Shown: positions 24,401-33,360 of the stretch, in pieces | How the letters are laid out: every line of letters starts with the position of its first letter | How positions within the stretch are numbered: position 1 is the stretch's first letter | Source: Galdieria partita | Lineage: Eukaryota > Rhodophyta > Bangiophyceae > Galdieriales > Galdieriaceae | Assembly (NCBI GenBank): GCA_025991245.1 | Contig: BQMJ01000003.1 | Location: 1 to 64,000 of the forward strand | Reading direction: 5' to 3' | DNA length: 64,000 nt | Notes under the pieces: generated by a model | The model's input: the letters and a program-made list of their open reading frames with translations, nothing else | Databases searched by the model: none | Told to the model about the DNA's origin: nothing | Made by a program: the position numbers and the translations under genes

Positions 24401-25430
24401 TGAATTGATTGAAGTCAATATTACTGAGCAGTTGGATGTTGTTGAAAAGGACGTTGAAAAGATTGATATTACTTTAGTATTGGATGAAATTAAGAAATAT
24501 GCTGAATTGATTGAAGTCAATATTACTGAGCAGTTGGATATTGTTGAAAAGGACGTTGAAAAGATTGATATTACTGCAGTAATTGAAGCGATCCAGAAAT
24601 ATGCTGAGAACATTGAAGTTAACATTACTGAGCAGTTGGATGTTGTTGAAAAGGACGTTGAGAAGATTGATATTACTTTAGTATTGGATGAAATTAAGAA
24701 ATATGCTGAATTGATTGAAGTCAATATTACTGAGCAGTTGGATATTGTTGAAAAGGACGTTGAAAAGATTGATATTACTTTAGTATTGGATGAGATTAAG
24801 AAATATGCTGAAAACATTGAAGTCAATGTATCGGAGGATGTTCATGAAGCCATTGACCTACTTGAAGAATTGGTTACTACCAATATATCTGTGGAGTTGA
24901 GTAATTCCATTGACATTTTGAAGTCTTATGTGAAGGAGAAAGTTGAGGATGTCGAGGTTAACGTTACAAATCAACTTACACTTATCGAAAGCGAGGTTGT
25001 AGAATTGAACGAAACCGTTGTTTCGGAAATGTTGAACTTTGTCGAAAAGTTGTCCTTAAATATTACGATTGATACGAATGAGACTGTCGTGTCCATCAAT
25101 AACACGGTGACCAAGATATTTGAGGAACTCGAACGAAACTTGAGTTTAGATTTCTATGACATTGTCACAAGCGTCAACATTTCTTTGGATGATTTGGATG
25201 ATGAAATATTGACACTTATTAAGGATATTGCTATCGAGGTGAAAGAAATTTCTGAGAAAAATGTCACTGTGAAGGTGGAAGATGTTCTGAAGGAAATGCT
25301 CAACATTAATCTTAATATTAGTTTGGAACAACCAACGCCTCCAAGGAAGCCAGTTTGCAATGCGTGTCAACAGCCATCTTGCCCTTATGCCCCTTCGTGT
25401 GGAATGTACCAACAACAGGTCAGTTGGTAG
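21465..25430 (+). CDS. Secreted repeat glycoprotein with 27 tandem 34-residue units
   Basis: An intact 1,321-residue reading frame without introns. The ATG at 21465 gives a good signal peptide (SSPLLFLCFALITYG, then a small-residue cleavage zone), so this start is chosen over the upstream in-frame TTG. A cysteine-rich head follows (about six Cys in residues 25-75). The rod has 27 units of exactly 102 bp (22083-24836), with core NITEQLD[IV]VEKDVEKIDIT and one of two ends, AVIEAIQKYAENIE or LVLDEIKKYAELIE. Each unit has an N-x-T glycosylation sequon. Diverged units flank the array on both sides. The tail is CNACQQPSCPYAPSC. The rod is predicted to be acidic and helical. A role as a cell-wall or extracellular filament protein is inference; no family is recognised. 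Confidence 0.85.
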   Translation: MRWMHSSPLLFLCFALITYGIQTSTASPKYPRLCYCFQSNSTDVVAPKLVGTYSVSACGSCISYNCELAFGGDESDYSPLCSYIGQSVVDAVEVELEKEIESAEGIIEAYVSELLSQQTTAIESYIDRLLGYLNNTLETFRKEVATNITVIEQELEELNLSTIEEEIKTAVTDIEDNVSSDITEATTTLKEYIQQYADKITVNFTEQLDVVEKDIETINFTLVLDEIKKYAELIELNITEQLDVVEKDVEKIDITAVIEAIQKYAENIEVNITEQLDIVEKDVEKIDITAVIEAIQKYAENIEVNITEQLDIVEKDVEKIDITAVIEAIQKYAENIEVNITEQLDVVEKDVEKIDITLVLDEIKKYAENIEVNITEQLDIVEKDVEKIDITAVIEAIQKYAENIEVNITEQLDIVEKDVEKIDITLVLDEIKKYAELIEVNITEQLDVVEKDVEKIDITAVIEAIQKYAENIEVNITEQLDVVEKDVEKIDITAVIEAIQKYAENIEVNITEQLDIVEKDVEKIDITAVIEAIQKYAENIEVNITEQLDIVEKDVEKIDITLVLDEIKKYAELIEVNITEQLDVVEKDVEKIDITLVLDEIKKYAELIEVNITEQLDVVEKDVEKIDITLVLDEIKKYAELIEVNITEQLDVVEKDVEKIDITAVIEAIQKYAENIEVNITEQLDVVEKDVEKIDITLVLDEIKKYAENIEVNITEQLDIVEKDVEKIDITLVLDEIKKYAENIEVNITEQLDIVEKDVEKIDITLVLDEIKKYAENIEVNITEQLDIVEKDVEKIDITAVIEAIQKYAENIEVNITEQLDIVEKDVEKIDITLVLDEIKKYAENIEVNITEQLDIIEKDVEKIDITAVIEAIQKYAENIEVNITEQLDVVEKDVEKIDITAVIEAIQKYAENIEVNITEQLDIVEKDVEKIDITAVIEAIQKYAENIEVNITEQLDIVEKDVEKIDITLVLDEIKKYAELIEVNITEQLDVVEKDVEKIDITLVLDEIKKYAELIEVNITEQLDIVEKDVEKIDITAVIEAIQKYAENIEVNITEQLDVVEKDVEKIDITLVLDEIKKYAELIEVNITEQLDIVEKDVEKIDITLVLDEIKKYAENIEVNVSEDVHEAIDLLEELVTTNISVELSNSIDILKSYVKEKVEDVEVNVTNQLTLIESEVVELNETVVSEMLNFVEKLSLNITIDTNETVVSINNTVTKIFEELERNLSLDFYDIVTSVNISLDDLDDEILTLIKDIAIEVKEISEKNVTVKVEDVLKEMLNINLNISLEQPTPPRKPVCNACQQPSCPYAPSCGMYQQQVSW
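22083..24836 (+). repeat. 102-bp tandem coding minisatellite, 27 units
   Basis: CAGTTGGAT recurs at exact 102-base steps from 22083. Units differ by only a few synonymous or conservative changes (GATGTTGTT/GATATTGTT, GAAGTT/GAAGTC, AACATT/AATATT) apart from the two alternative end blocks (CTGCAGTAATTGAAGCGATCC or CTTTAGTATTGGATGAAATT type). The two types are shuffled rather than strictly alternating. This pattern indicates recent homogenisation by unequal crossing over or conversion. Copy number is expected to vary between strains. Confidence 0.95.
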
Positions 25431-25647
25431 TGTGCTAGTGATTGAAATATAGTCGTCAACGTTATTATTTGAAAGATAAATATGTAGTCGTATCGTTATA
25501 CTCATGTTTGTGGTTTAGTAAAGGTCATCTTCAAGTTTGTTTAAACAAATTCCTATCTTGACTTGCTTTTGCTTACATCTTGATAGAGGAACTTTTAAAA
25601 GGCAACTGAGGCTCAAAGAATTTAACAACGCTCTGGCCCCAACTGCT

Positions 25648-26591
25648 TTATTCGTCCTCTTTCCAGTGAAACTCCATGTGCCTTATATATAGTTGATAGC
25701 AGGCATTTTCTACTTTTTGCAGATTTGTCCACATCGCTTCGAGTTTGTTATCCAAACTGTCATTCCAACGAGACATATAAGATGCAAGATACTTTATCTC
25801 TGCAGACAATTGCCGTAGAAAAGATTCGACGTGAAATGCCTTGCTCCATTCGTTGCGCGATGAACAGTTGATGCAGTATCTCATCAACTCGCCTGATACA
25901 TCGATCATACCTAAAATGTAGTCTTGTACAGATATGAGATTAATAAATAGATCGAAAGCATCCTAATTCTCGATTGAACTATAGTTTTGGAGTATCAAGT
26001 ATTACTTGCCTCCTGTAAATTTTCTGATAGTGACTCGTACTGTTGAGAAATCTCTGCGTTGATTTCATCTAAAGTTATTGCACGACTCTCCGATAAATAC
26101 GAGAGAAAGAGCCTAGCTTCTGTGTATTCCTGTAAGGCTATGGTAAAAATAGGGTGGAACCTTTATCCAAAAATAAGGCAATGGAGTCACTCGTAAGACT
26201 TGGAACTTACTTAAAATAATCCTCCGGGGACAACTCCCGCAAAAGTAACCTACAAATGAGTTGTCTTACATTTTCGAGTTGCAGTTGAGCCTTTGAACAG
26301 ATAGCTAGGAGATCTTCGTCAGATGTCCTAACAAGCAAGTAGTTAAATTATTATTCAGGCAATTAAATTTGTTCAGTTACCTATGTAACAAATAAATGAC
26401 TTTTTTACTCTGGTAGGTTATATCTCTACTGGCCTTCACAAGTCTCTCTCTTTTATCTATCTTCTGAAAGTAAGCCTTTGAAATTTGAAGAACAAGCGTG
26501 CTACCAATTGATTAAACTCGTCTGCTAGCTCCTCAAAAAGAGACTGTATCGATAGTTGCTTAAGGAACGAAGTCTCTGACTCTATCGGCAT
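25648..26591 (-). CDS. TSNAX: Translin-associated factor X (TRAX)
   Basis: TRAX pairs with translin to form C3PO, an Mg-dependent endoribonuclease that trims RNA (siRNA passenger strands, tRNA leaders). The gene has several short introns. Visible blocks in order are MPIESETSFLKQLS (start), KRERLVKASRDITYQSKK followed by VIYLLHR (~26400-26490), EDLLAICSKAQLQLENVRQ, ARLFLSYLSESRAITLDEIN (~26060-26120) and GMIDVSGELMRYCIN (~25880). The last holds the Asp and Glu that form the TRAX active site, and KVENACYQLYIRH closes the protein. These match animal TRAX (DLTGELMRMCIN, AKVENACYALKVRG). The ATG at 26589-26591 is the first in frame, though a short upstream exon is possible. It faces away from COG6, with 273 bp between starts. 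Confidence 0.88.
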
Positions 26592-26864
26592 TTTCCACGT
26601 TGTGATTCTGCTGCCAACAGGAATTTTCAATCAATTTGTATTTTAATTGGAACTCACACAATCTTCAAATACAACAGCTTCAATAACAATCTTTGGTAGA
26701 TAGCCTAAATGATATCTGTTTACCTATTTTGCAGCTCAACATGAAAATTTCTTCCAAGAAATAAGTGACACAGTATGGAGAGAAGCATCTAGTAGAGTTG
26801 TTCTTGTAACTTCATAGTTCGAGCTTCCGAAATTTCCCACCAAATTAAATTCTTGACGTGGATA

Positions 26865-29148
26865 ATGGAAAACAGCAGCATTCTACAACAGAAAGCAGAA
26901 AGAATATTACAGAAATACTCCGTTTTAGAGAGCAATAAACTCGGCAAGCAACTTGCAAAGGTTGAACAGCAGTAAGTTGAGAAGTTACTCACTCAACAAC
27001 TTACTGATCTTTTTCTTAAAGACTTGACTTGGAGAGTGCGTTGCAGAGAAGAAGAGACGCAAACATGCAAGTCCTGAGTGAAGCTAGTTTGTTGATGAAC
27101 TTGCAGAGTTATTTAGATAACTTAGAACCTTTCATTGAAGATCTTAGTCACCTGAAACAGACAGTAGTTCAAGTTTGCCAAGGAATTTTGAAGAAATACT
27201 GATACGTCTTTCTTAGGTGGAATACTTTTCAGAACATTGCGCCAGTCTTGAGAGTGCGCTAGTAGGCAAAGAGAGACATAATAGAGAATTTATTAAGAGT
27301 GGTGCACACGTGAAGACTTTAATTTCCGAGAAGGAGCATAAGAAAAGGGTCTGATGATTTTTCTCGAAGTTTTGAGTTTTCTTGTGAATTTTTTCAGTAG
27401 ATTCTTGGAAGAGTGAATGAATTATTTTTCTTAAAAGAACACGAAGAAGAAGTTTTGGAAGGTCCGGTTACTTGTGAGTTTTTCAGTACCGTCCAAAAAG
27501 TCTACCACGCAGCCTCAAGGTCGGCGAAACTGGTCAGAGATTCAAACAGCCTTCTTGGATTGGAGCTTTTAGAGGTATTCGTTTTTGAGTTGTTTCATTT
27601 AGTGGAATAACGATTTCGTAGTATTACTCAAATAGAAAGGGTTTAATTTTAGAAAAATGTTATAGTTTTGTTCGAGCACAGGTAGAAAGTTTACAAGACT
27701 TTGAAATAAGCAAGGAAGAATCGGCCTTAATTCAAAAAGCTTTCACTGTTTTGCGTGAACAACCAACCTTGTTTGATTCTTGTCTTCAGGTATTTTTGCC
27801 ATAGCTATAATAGTTGTTAAGGATCTAAAGGTTTCTAGGAAGTGGCAAATGTTCTACGTGGCAAAACTTTAGAGAACTTTGTAGAAGCACTAACAAAGGA
27901 CGGAGCAAACAGTGGTTCAATACAAGACGTTCAGAGATATACAAATGACATGCTTGCTTTTATCCATCATGTTTTTGCTTCACAGCACGAGCTTCTATCT
28001 GCCATTTTGTGGAGCGCTCCTTCAAAGTTGTCAACCTCATGTAGCATTGAGCATAGCAGACAAGAATCATATGAAGGAAATCTAGTATTTGATTCGCCAA
28101 GTCTTTTCAGCAACACGAATGATTTGGAAAAGAAAATTCTTTCAGTCGTCTCTGAGGGCCTTTGTCTTCCTTTTCGACGTCGTTTTGAGAAGATGTTGAA
28201 TTTAAGAATGACTGTAATTGTTTTATTTAAGTTGTCGAGTTTGTTAGAATTTTATAGCCAGTTGTTCGAGAATTTTGTAGGTAAAAACGATGCTTTTGTT
28301 AGGACATTATTGGAATGTAGTGCACATTCAATGTCTTATTTTTTTCAGGTTTGGAAGGTAAGTTCCGAGTGATGTTGGTATATGCGATTCTCAAATAGAT
28401 GCAGGAGAAATTTGATCTTGTATTTGAGAATTTACCCACAGTTGACGAAGAATTGAATCCTCCATCATTCGTTTATCAGTGTACAAGTCGTTTGTCTGAC
28501 ATAATGGAAACACTTGATATGAGTCTTCTATCAGATGAGAAAAAGGAAGGTCACTCGGAGAGTATCCTGTCTTTTGTTATCGAGCAGCTCAAGAACTTTT
28601 GCTTTCGGTTGAGCCAACAGTTGGACAATTTAAACTCAAAAGTTTTCATCATCAATTGCTTAGAGAGCTTGCGTCTTCCTCTCTCCAAGTACAGATTCGC
28701 GGCATTAAAAGTCGAGTCAGTTACGAAAGAGATTGATCATTATTTAGATCTCTTTGTGGAAGATGTTACGAAAGCATCTCTTGAACAAAGTGGCTTATTA
28801 GAGAAAATATTGCGTCTTCAGTCGCTATCACCGGAAGAATCCAAAGTCCATATTGCGAGTACTCCAGGGATGGATGCTGAATCTATTGCAATTGTTCTGA
28901 AAAATTTTTATATGTCTATTCTCTCGGGACTGGGAATTGAAAAGCTGTTGAATCCTCCATCTGCAAGCAAGCTGTCAAGCACCAGGATGCGCTCCAGAGT
29001 AAAGATTGCTATTTCAGAGTCACTTATTTCTGCATATGATACTTTGTTTTCATTACTGAATGATCCAAGCAATGGATATGAGGAAGGCATTGCAAAGAAA
29101 ATGGGTGTAGTTGATACGAATTATGTAAGAGTCGCACTCACCATATGA
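26865..29148 (+). CDS. COG6: Conserved oligomeric Golgi complex subunit 6
   Basis: A subunit of lobe B of the COG tether, which captures vesicles recycling within the Golgi. About seven to eight exons are joined by introns of ~45-60 bp (for example 26971-27021 and 27173-27216). The N-terminal part is coiled coil (MENSSILQQKAERILQKY, RRRDANMQVLSEASLL). Then come the COG6 hallmarks VLEGPVTCEFFSTVQKV (~27455), LREQPTLFDSCLQEVANV, LRGKTLENFVEALTKDG (~27855) and RYTNDMLAFIHHVFA (~27935). The long helical C-terminus follows (28399-29148). The order and motifs match animal and plant COG6 (EGPITEDFF.., YVGDMLAWLHQ). Apparently complete, stop at 29146. Confidence 0.9.
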
Positions 29149-29504
29149 TGAGCATTGAGTTGTATTATTGTATCTTACACCACTGAGTACGTAGACAAGC
29201 TTCCTGTTGGTTTTGAAGCAAGTTGTTTTCAAAGTATTCCAGTGTTCATATTGAGGGAAGTATAAAGAGAGAGTTGTAATTGTCTGGAATATCAAGAACA
29301 ATCTTCAGTTTGTTGAGCAAATATTTATACCTACAGTATTATGAAAATGGTTTTTGGAGCCACTTTTGTGAGTTTGAATTTTTGCTTGAGAGCTTGAACA
29401 AATATTTATACTAACTTTCTTCTAAAGCATCTCTAGTTGAAGTGCGATCCTTGAGACACGAATTTGAAATTTTAAAATATCGGCTATTAGATTGTCACTG
29501 ATAA

Positions 29505-30400
29505 ATGAATCAAGACTTTCCATCCTTCCAGTGCAGAGAGGACGACTTCAAGGCTTGCTATTTCGGAACGACTCCTTATAACACGGAAGAGCATCAAAAG
29601 GTTGCACAACTACTTTCTGAACCTCTTACGAGAGAGGATGTCCAGACAAGGCCTGGACCTTCTCGACTGCCACTCACATATATTAGTGGGTTCAAAGCAA
29701 TAGACAAGGCTAATAGAGTCTTTGGCTTCGATGGTTGGAGCTCACAAATCGTGGGTTTCGATATGAACTACAACAAGGAAAATAAACAAGGGAAACATAC
29801 GTGCTGCTTCACAGTCAGACTAAGAATCACCCTAAAAAATGGCGCCTTTCATGAAGACGTTGGAATAGGCTTTGCTGAAAGTCATAGAGAAGGTGAGCGT
29901 TAACTTTCAAGAACATGAAGAGAAACTAAAATGAAACAGCTGAAGCTATTGAGAAGAGCCAAAAGGAGGCTGTAACCGATGCCTATAAGAGAACCTTGAA
30001 AAACTTTGGCGTTGCCCTGGGTCTATGTCTTTACGACAATGAACATATTAAAACGCTCAATTCTTTCGAAGATATTGCAATGAAAGAAAACATAACCTGC
30101 ATGGAACGGTCTCGAAACACCACGCTTTCGAGAAACACGTCCAGTTTAGCTTCAACAACAATATATGGAGATGTTCAAAAAGATAGACCCCTGAGTTACC
30201 CAAGAAGAAGGAACTCTTTTTCAAACTTAGACAATCAGTCCAACAAGCTTCTGAACGATTCGGTAGAAATCTGTTCTAGGGCAAAAGATTTCGAAGACTT
30301 TCCGCGGTTCCAGAGAAATCAAGACAGAAGTAAGCAACTCGAGGAATCCCTTTCAGGTTTAAAACCCTCCGACTTTGACGACGTGGAACACATTCTCTAA
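29505..30400 (+). CDS. RAD52: RAD52-type strand-annealing protein
   Basis: RAD52 rings anneal single-stranded DNA and mediate recombinational repair. Two exons (29505-29892 and 29940-30400, 47-bp intron) encode 282 residues. The annealing domain is complete: RPGPSRLPLTYISGFKAI, then ANRVFGFDGWSSQIVGF, GIGFAESHRE, and after the splice EAIEKSQKEAVTDAYKRTL followed by KNFGVALGLCLYD. These are the standard RAD52 core blocks. The C-terminal third is short, Ser/Arg-rich and without a clear RPA or RAD51 binding segment, so the protein is smaller than human RAD52 (418 residues). It stands alone between COG6 and the DUF1995 gene. Confidence 0.93.
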
Positions 30401-30571
30401 CGAAAAAGACTAGTCCAAATAGTTACCGTTCACATGCACAAAGTCGACAAAACAGTTCACATCCATTCCTCAATGCATAATAGCAGAATCCAGTATAGAC
30501 TGCATATTGATGCAAGGAGCTGTAAATTGTACTACTTGTTAAATTTGAAGTGATCTTCGTGATTTCTTGAG

Positions 30572-31543
30572 ATGTTTCAAAGAACTAAAGTAATTTCTCT
30601 TTTTACTCCACTTTCTTTGGAGTTGCGTTTATGTAGTAGTTGTTTTCAACCAAAGTTAAAACGCATTAGTACTTGTCTGAAATTGACTTGGAGAAGTATC
30701 TTTGCAAGGAGCCGCAGCTTCAAAGCGCAGATTGTCAAGTCTAACTTTGATGGAGAAGAAATGTCTCCCAGTCCCAATCAAAATCTACAACAATCTTTGG
30801 AAAGTTACATTGCAGGGACTCTTTTTCCTTTCTCTTTAGAAGATGCCGTACGACAGGCTTCTGATGCAGTGTTGAGTTCAGTCAAGGACAACTACAGACG
30901 TCTGAGAGTTGAGTTACATTATCCAACACTAAGTAGTCTGGGAAGTGTGATTGAATATAGTGAATTAGCATATTTTTGTAATATGATATGTGAAACTTTT
31001 CTTGGGCAGTCAAAGCGAGTTCACTTGTTTGGAGACACTCATCATGTTTTGAACTTGGTACCATTTCTTGATACAAGGTTGATTAATTCAATAAGTGTTT
31101 CCTGTATAGATGACATGGACTTGGGTGTTCGAGATATGTTGGAAGAGATATGTCTTATATTGTTGCCGAGCAATACCGGATACGATACGGGTACACGAAT
31201 GGAGAGGATTGAAAGACTCATATATAGCGTTCCTTATAACAAGCATATCATCTTGTTCAATCCCTCTATGGAAGCATGTACAAACCTTACATGTAGTGGG
31301 CGTCCTTTTGAGCCAATGATTTTAAGTGACTTTCATATCGCGTATTTTGTCCATCCTAATATTTCACGTCAAGGATGCATTCAGTCTTCTTTATTACGTT
31401 GTTATCCAAGGGATTGGGAATTATTTGTATTGAGACTTCCTCGAGATATAAGAAGCAAATATTTCTTGGCAAAATCGTTCCCGTCGAGACCGTCTATGGA
31501 AAGAATCGAAACAGAAGTCTCTTGTTACTTTTATTCACTGTAG
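30572..31543 (+). CDS. DUF1995 protein, probably plastid-targeted
   Basis: A single-exon 323-residue protein. The first ~60 residues are basic and rich in Ser/Leu/Phe with few acids (MFQRTKVISLFTPLSLELR), typical of an organelle leader. The mature part begins with FPFSLEDAVRQASDAV and DNYRRLRVELHYPTL, the opening signature of DUF1995 proteins of plastids and cyanobacteria (the LPA3-type family, some linked to photosystem assembly). A Rossmann-like middle (VHLFGDTHHVLNLVP, KHIILFNPSME) and a conserved ending (GCIQSSLLRCYPRDWEL) follow. Function is not known from the sequence. Convergent with the guanylate kinase fusion gene. Confidence 0.75.
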   Translation: MFQRTKVISLFTPLSLELRLCSSCFQPKLKRISTCLKLTWRSIFARSRSFKAQIVKSNFDGEEMSPSPNQNLQQSLESYIAGTLFPFSLEDAVRQASDAVLSSVKDNYRRLRVELHYPTLSSLGSVIEYSELAYFCNMICETFLGQSKRVHLFGDTHHVLNLVPFLDTRLINSISVSCIDDMDLGVRDMLEEICLILLPSNTGYDTGTRMERIERLIYSVPYNKHIILFNPSMEACTNLTCSGRPFEPMILSDFHIAYFVHPNISRQGCIQSSLLRCYPRDWELFVLRLPRDIRSKYFLAKSFPSRPSMERIETEVSCYFYSL

Positions 31544-31717
31544 TTGCATTTCCAACACTTGTGTAAATGCTGTCGATAAACTTGTTGGAACTACTTAAAG
31601 CTGAAAGCATACCAAAATCCTTCCACTGGTTGGAAGATAAAGTTCGACACAAATATACCAAGTCATTGGGAACAAGAAGACAATTATCAAACCTATTTAT
31701 GAGCTTGTAACAACTGA

Positions 31718-33271
31718 TCAAAAATTCATTCCACTGCTAATATAGGGACGTAGTAATGACTTCAAATCTTCATAAGCTCTATCTATATCGTCATTCATTA
31801 CAGTATAGTCAAATATACCGCTCCTCAAAGCAAACAAAATTTCCTCCTTTGCTGTACAAAGTCTTCTCTGGATCGACTCTTCACTTTCAGACTTTCGCTT
31901 TCTCAATCTTGATTCCAAGGCTTCCATAGAAGGGGCTGCTATCCAAATAAAGGTTGCCCTCAGCAAAGACTTCTTAACGGCCTTTACTCCTTGTATATCC
32001 AGATCTAATAAGCATATTTTCTTGTTATCAATAACATTCTTCACAGAATCAAACGAAGTGCCGTAAAAATTTCCGTGGACTTGAGCATATTCGATAAATT
32101 TTCCATTTGCAATATCCTCCAGGAACCTCTCCTTGCTTATGAAATAATAGGAAATCCCATCCTCTTCGTTTTCTCGAGGTAAACGAGTAGTATGAGAAAT
32201 AGAAAAACCAAAAATGTCAGGGTAGTCGTGAAGAAGCTTTCTTATAAAAGTTGATTTTCCAACACCCGATGGTCCCGCAAGTACAATGCATGATGGAGGC
32301 CTTTCAGCACTCTCTGTTGACAAATCTCTTTTTTCACTTGTTTGAATACTTTTTGTGACATTCTGCACTGAACTGAACAACATACCACTTGTAGAAAACA
32401 GAACAGGTAAACGATATGAAGAAAATCCAGTCATAGTGGCAATGAGGTTCCAAATTGTGAAACTAGACATATTCTCCGTAAACTCTATATTTGAAGACCT
32501 TGTTAAGATAATTTGGGTACCGATTGCGGCAAACGGAATTAAGATCCTTGTAGAAGCTAGTGTTGAATGCAGAAAGTTATAAGAATGCTTGCCAAGGTTG
32601 TCTACACTATCCATCAAAAGTCTAAGATACACGAAGCCAAACGTAGAACCTAATATGAAGTCCAATGCCAGGCGAACGGAAACCAGAGATAGAAGAGAAA
32701 AGCCCAGCATATCTAACACAACTAATTGATGAAGCCAATTTCGTTTCAAACTATTATATTCTTTCATATGCTTCCCATCTGTGGCTGTTGAATTTTCCAA
32801 GGAAACATTTCCTAAACTGTTCGTCTCATCCTCAACAAAATATACACCCTCAGGCAGCCTTCTCGAATTCACTAGTTTTATCTCACTCATTTTAAACCAG
32901 GCTCTCTTTCGACTTTGGTCTATTTCAAAAAGACGACCCTGCCAAGGTTTGAGATATCTAACGTCCACGGACTGTTCTTCAGGAAGTCTTCCAACACCAA
33001 CCTTCTCAATAACTCCAAACTGAGAAAATAAAAAGCACTTAGCACAGCTAACTTTGGCACAGGAAAGAAATACAAAACTCACCAGCAGTTCGTTCTTCCA
33101 CTTTCCAGGACATTGACAAACCTGGCCTTCTAGTGGCATTGGACACCGACAATACCACACTGTTATAAAGTTTTTTCTACAGTTACAGTTATTAATAACT
33201 TTTCTTAAACTAAACCACTGTATGAACTTCTTTGATATGAGTCGAGGTACATGCCATGTGATGACAAACAT
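31718..33271 (-). CDS. Guanylate kinase with N-terminal membrane domain (AtpI-like fusion)
   Basis: The C-terminal ~200 residues are a complete guanylate kinase (GMP + ATP to GDP + ADP): P-loop AGPSGVGKST, GMP-site segment SISHTTRLPRENEEDG, YAQVHGNFYGTS, LLDLDIQGVKAV, then RLRKRKSESEESIQRRL. Upstream, in the same open frame, lie a transit-like leader and a domain with two membrane spans. GFSLLSLVSVRLALDFILGS, then FGFVYLRLLMDSVDNLG and RILIPFAAIGTQIIL recall plastid ATP-synthase-protein-I-like CGL160. A 63-bp GT..AG intron (~33020-33082) interrupts the leader and is itself open. The ATG at 33271 is the first in frame. A plastid membrane-anchored guanylate kinase is the simplest reading; two genes read as one is the alternative. 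Confidence 0.8.
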   Translation of the reverse strand: MFVITWHVPRLISKKFIQWFSLRKVINNCNCRKNFITVWYCRCPMPLEGQVCQCPGKWKNELLVSFVFLSCAKVSCAKCFLFSQFGVIEKVGVGRLPEEQSVDVRYLKPWQGRLFEIDQSRKRAWFKMSEIKLVNSRRLPEGVYFVEDETNSLGNVSLENSTATDGKHMKEYNSLKRNWLHQLVVLDMLGFSLLSLVSVRLALDFILGSTFGFVYLRLLMDSVDNLGKHSYNFLHSTLASTRILIPFAAIGTQIILTRSSNIEFTENMSSFTIWNLIATMTGFSSYRLPVLFSTSGMLFSSVQNVTKSIQTSEKRDLSTESAERPPSCIVLAGPSGVGKSTFIRKLLHDYPDIFGFSISHTTRLPRENEEDGISYYFISKERFLEDIANGKFIEYAQVHGNFYGTSFDSVKNVIDNKKICLLDLDIQGVKAVKKSLLRATFIWIAAPSMEALESRLRKRKSESEESIQRRLCTAKEEILFALRSGIFDYTVMNDDIDRAYEDLKSLLRPYISSGMNF

Positions 33272-33360
33272 TTTCTTCGAAGACTTAAAATGGGTCAAGT
33301 CGCTAGACAAGAATTATTGTCCATTCTCGTCGTCGTAGAAGATTTGGTTTCGTGAGAGAG

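Noticed and set aside
21836-24826. 996-codon open frame antisense to the repeat protein
   Set aside because: It is a by-product of the repeated codons: because each 102-bp unit lacks a stop in that antisense frame, all 27 copies do. Its translation is a Ser/Ile/Thr monotony without signal or domain.
22083-24836. CRISPR-like regular repeat
   Set aside because: The 102-bp units are contiguous, coding and have no unique spacers. It is a coding minisatellite in a eukaryote.
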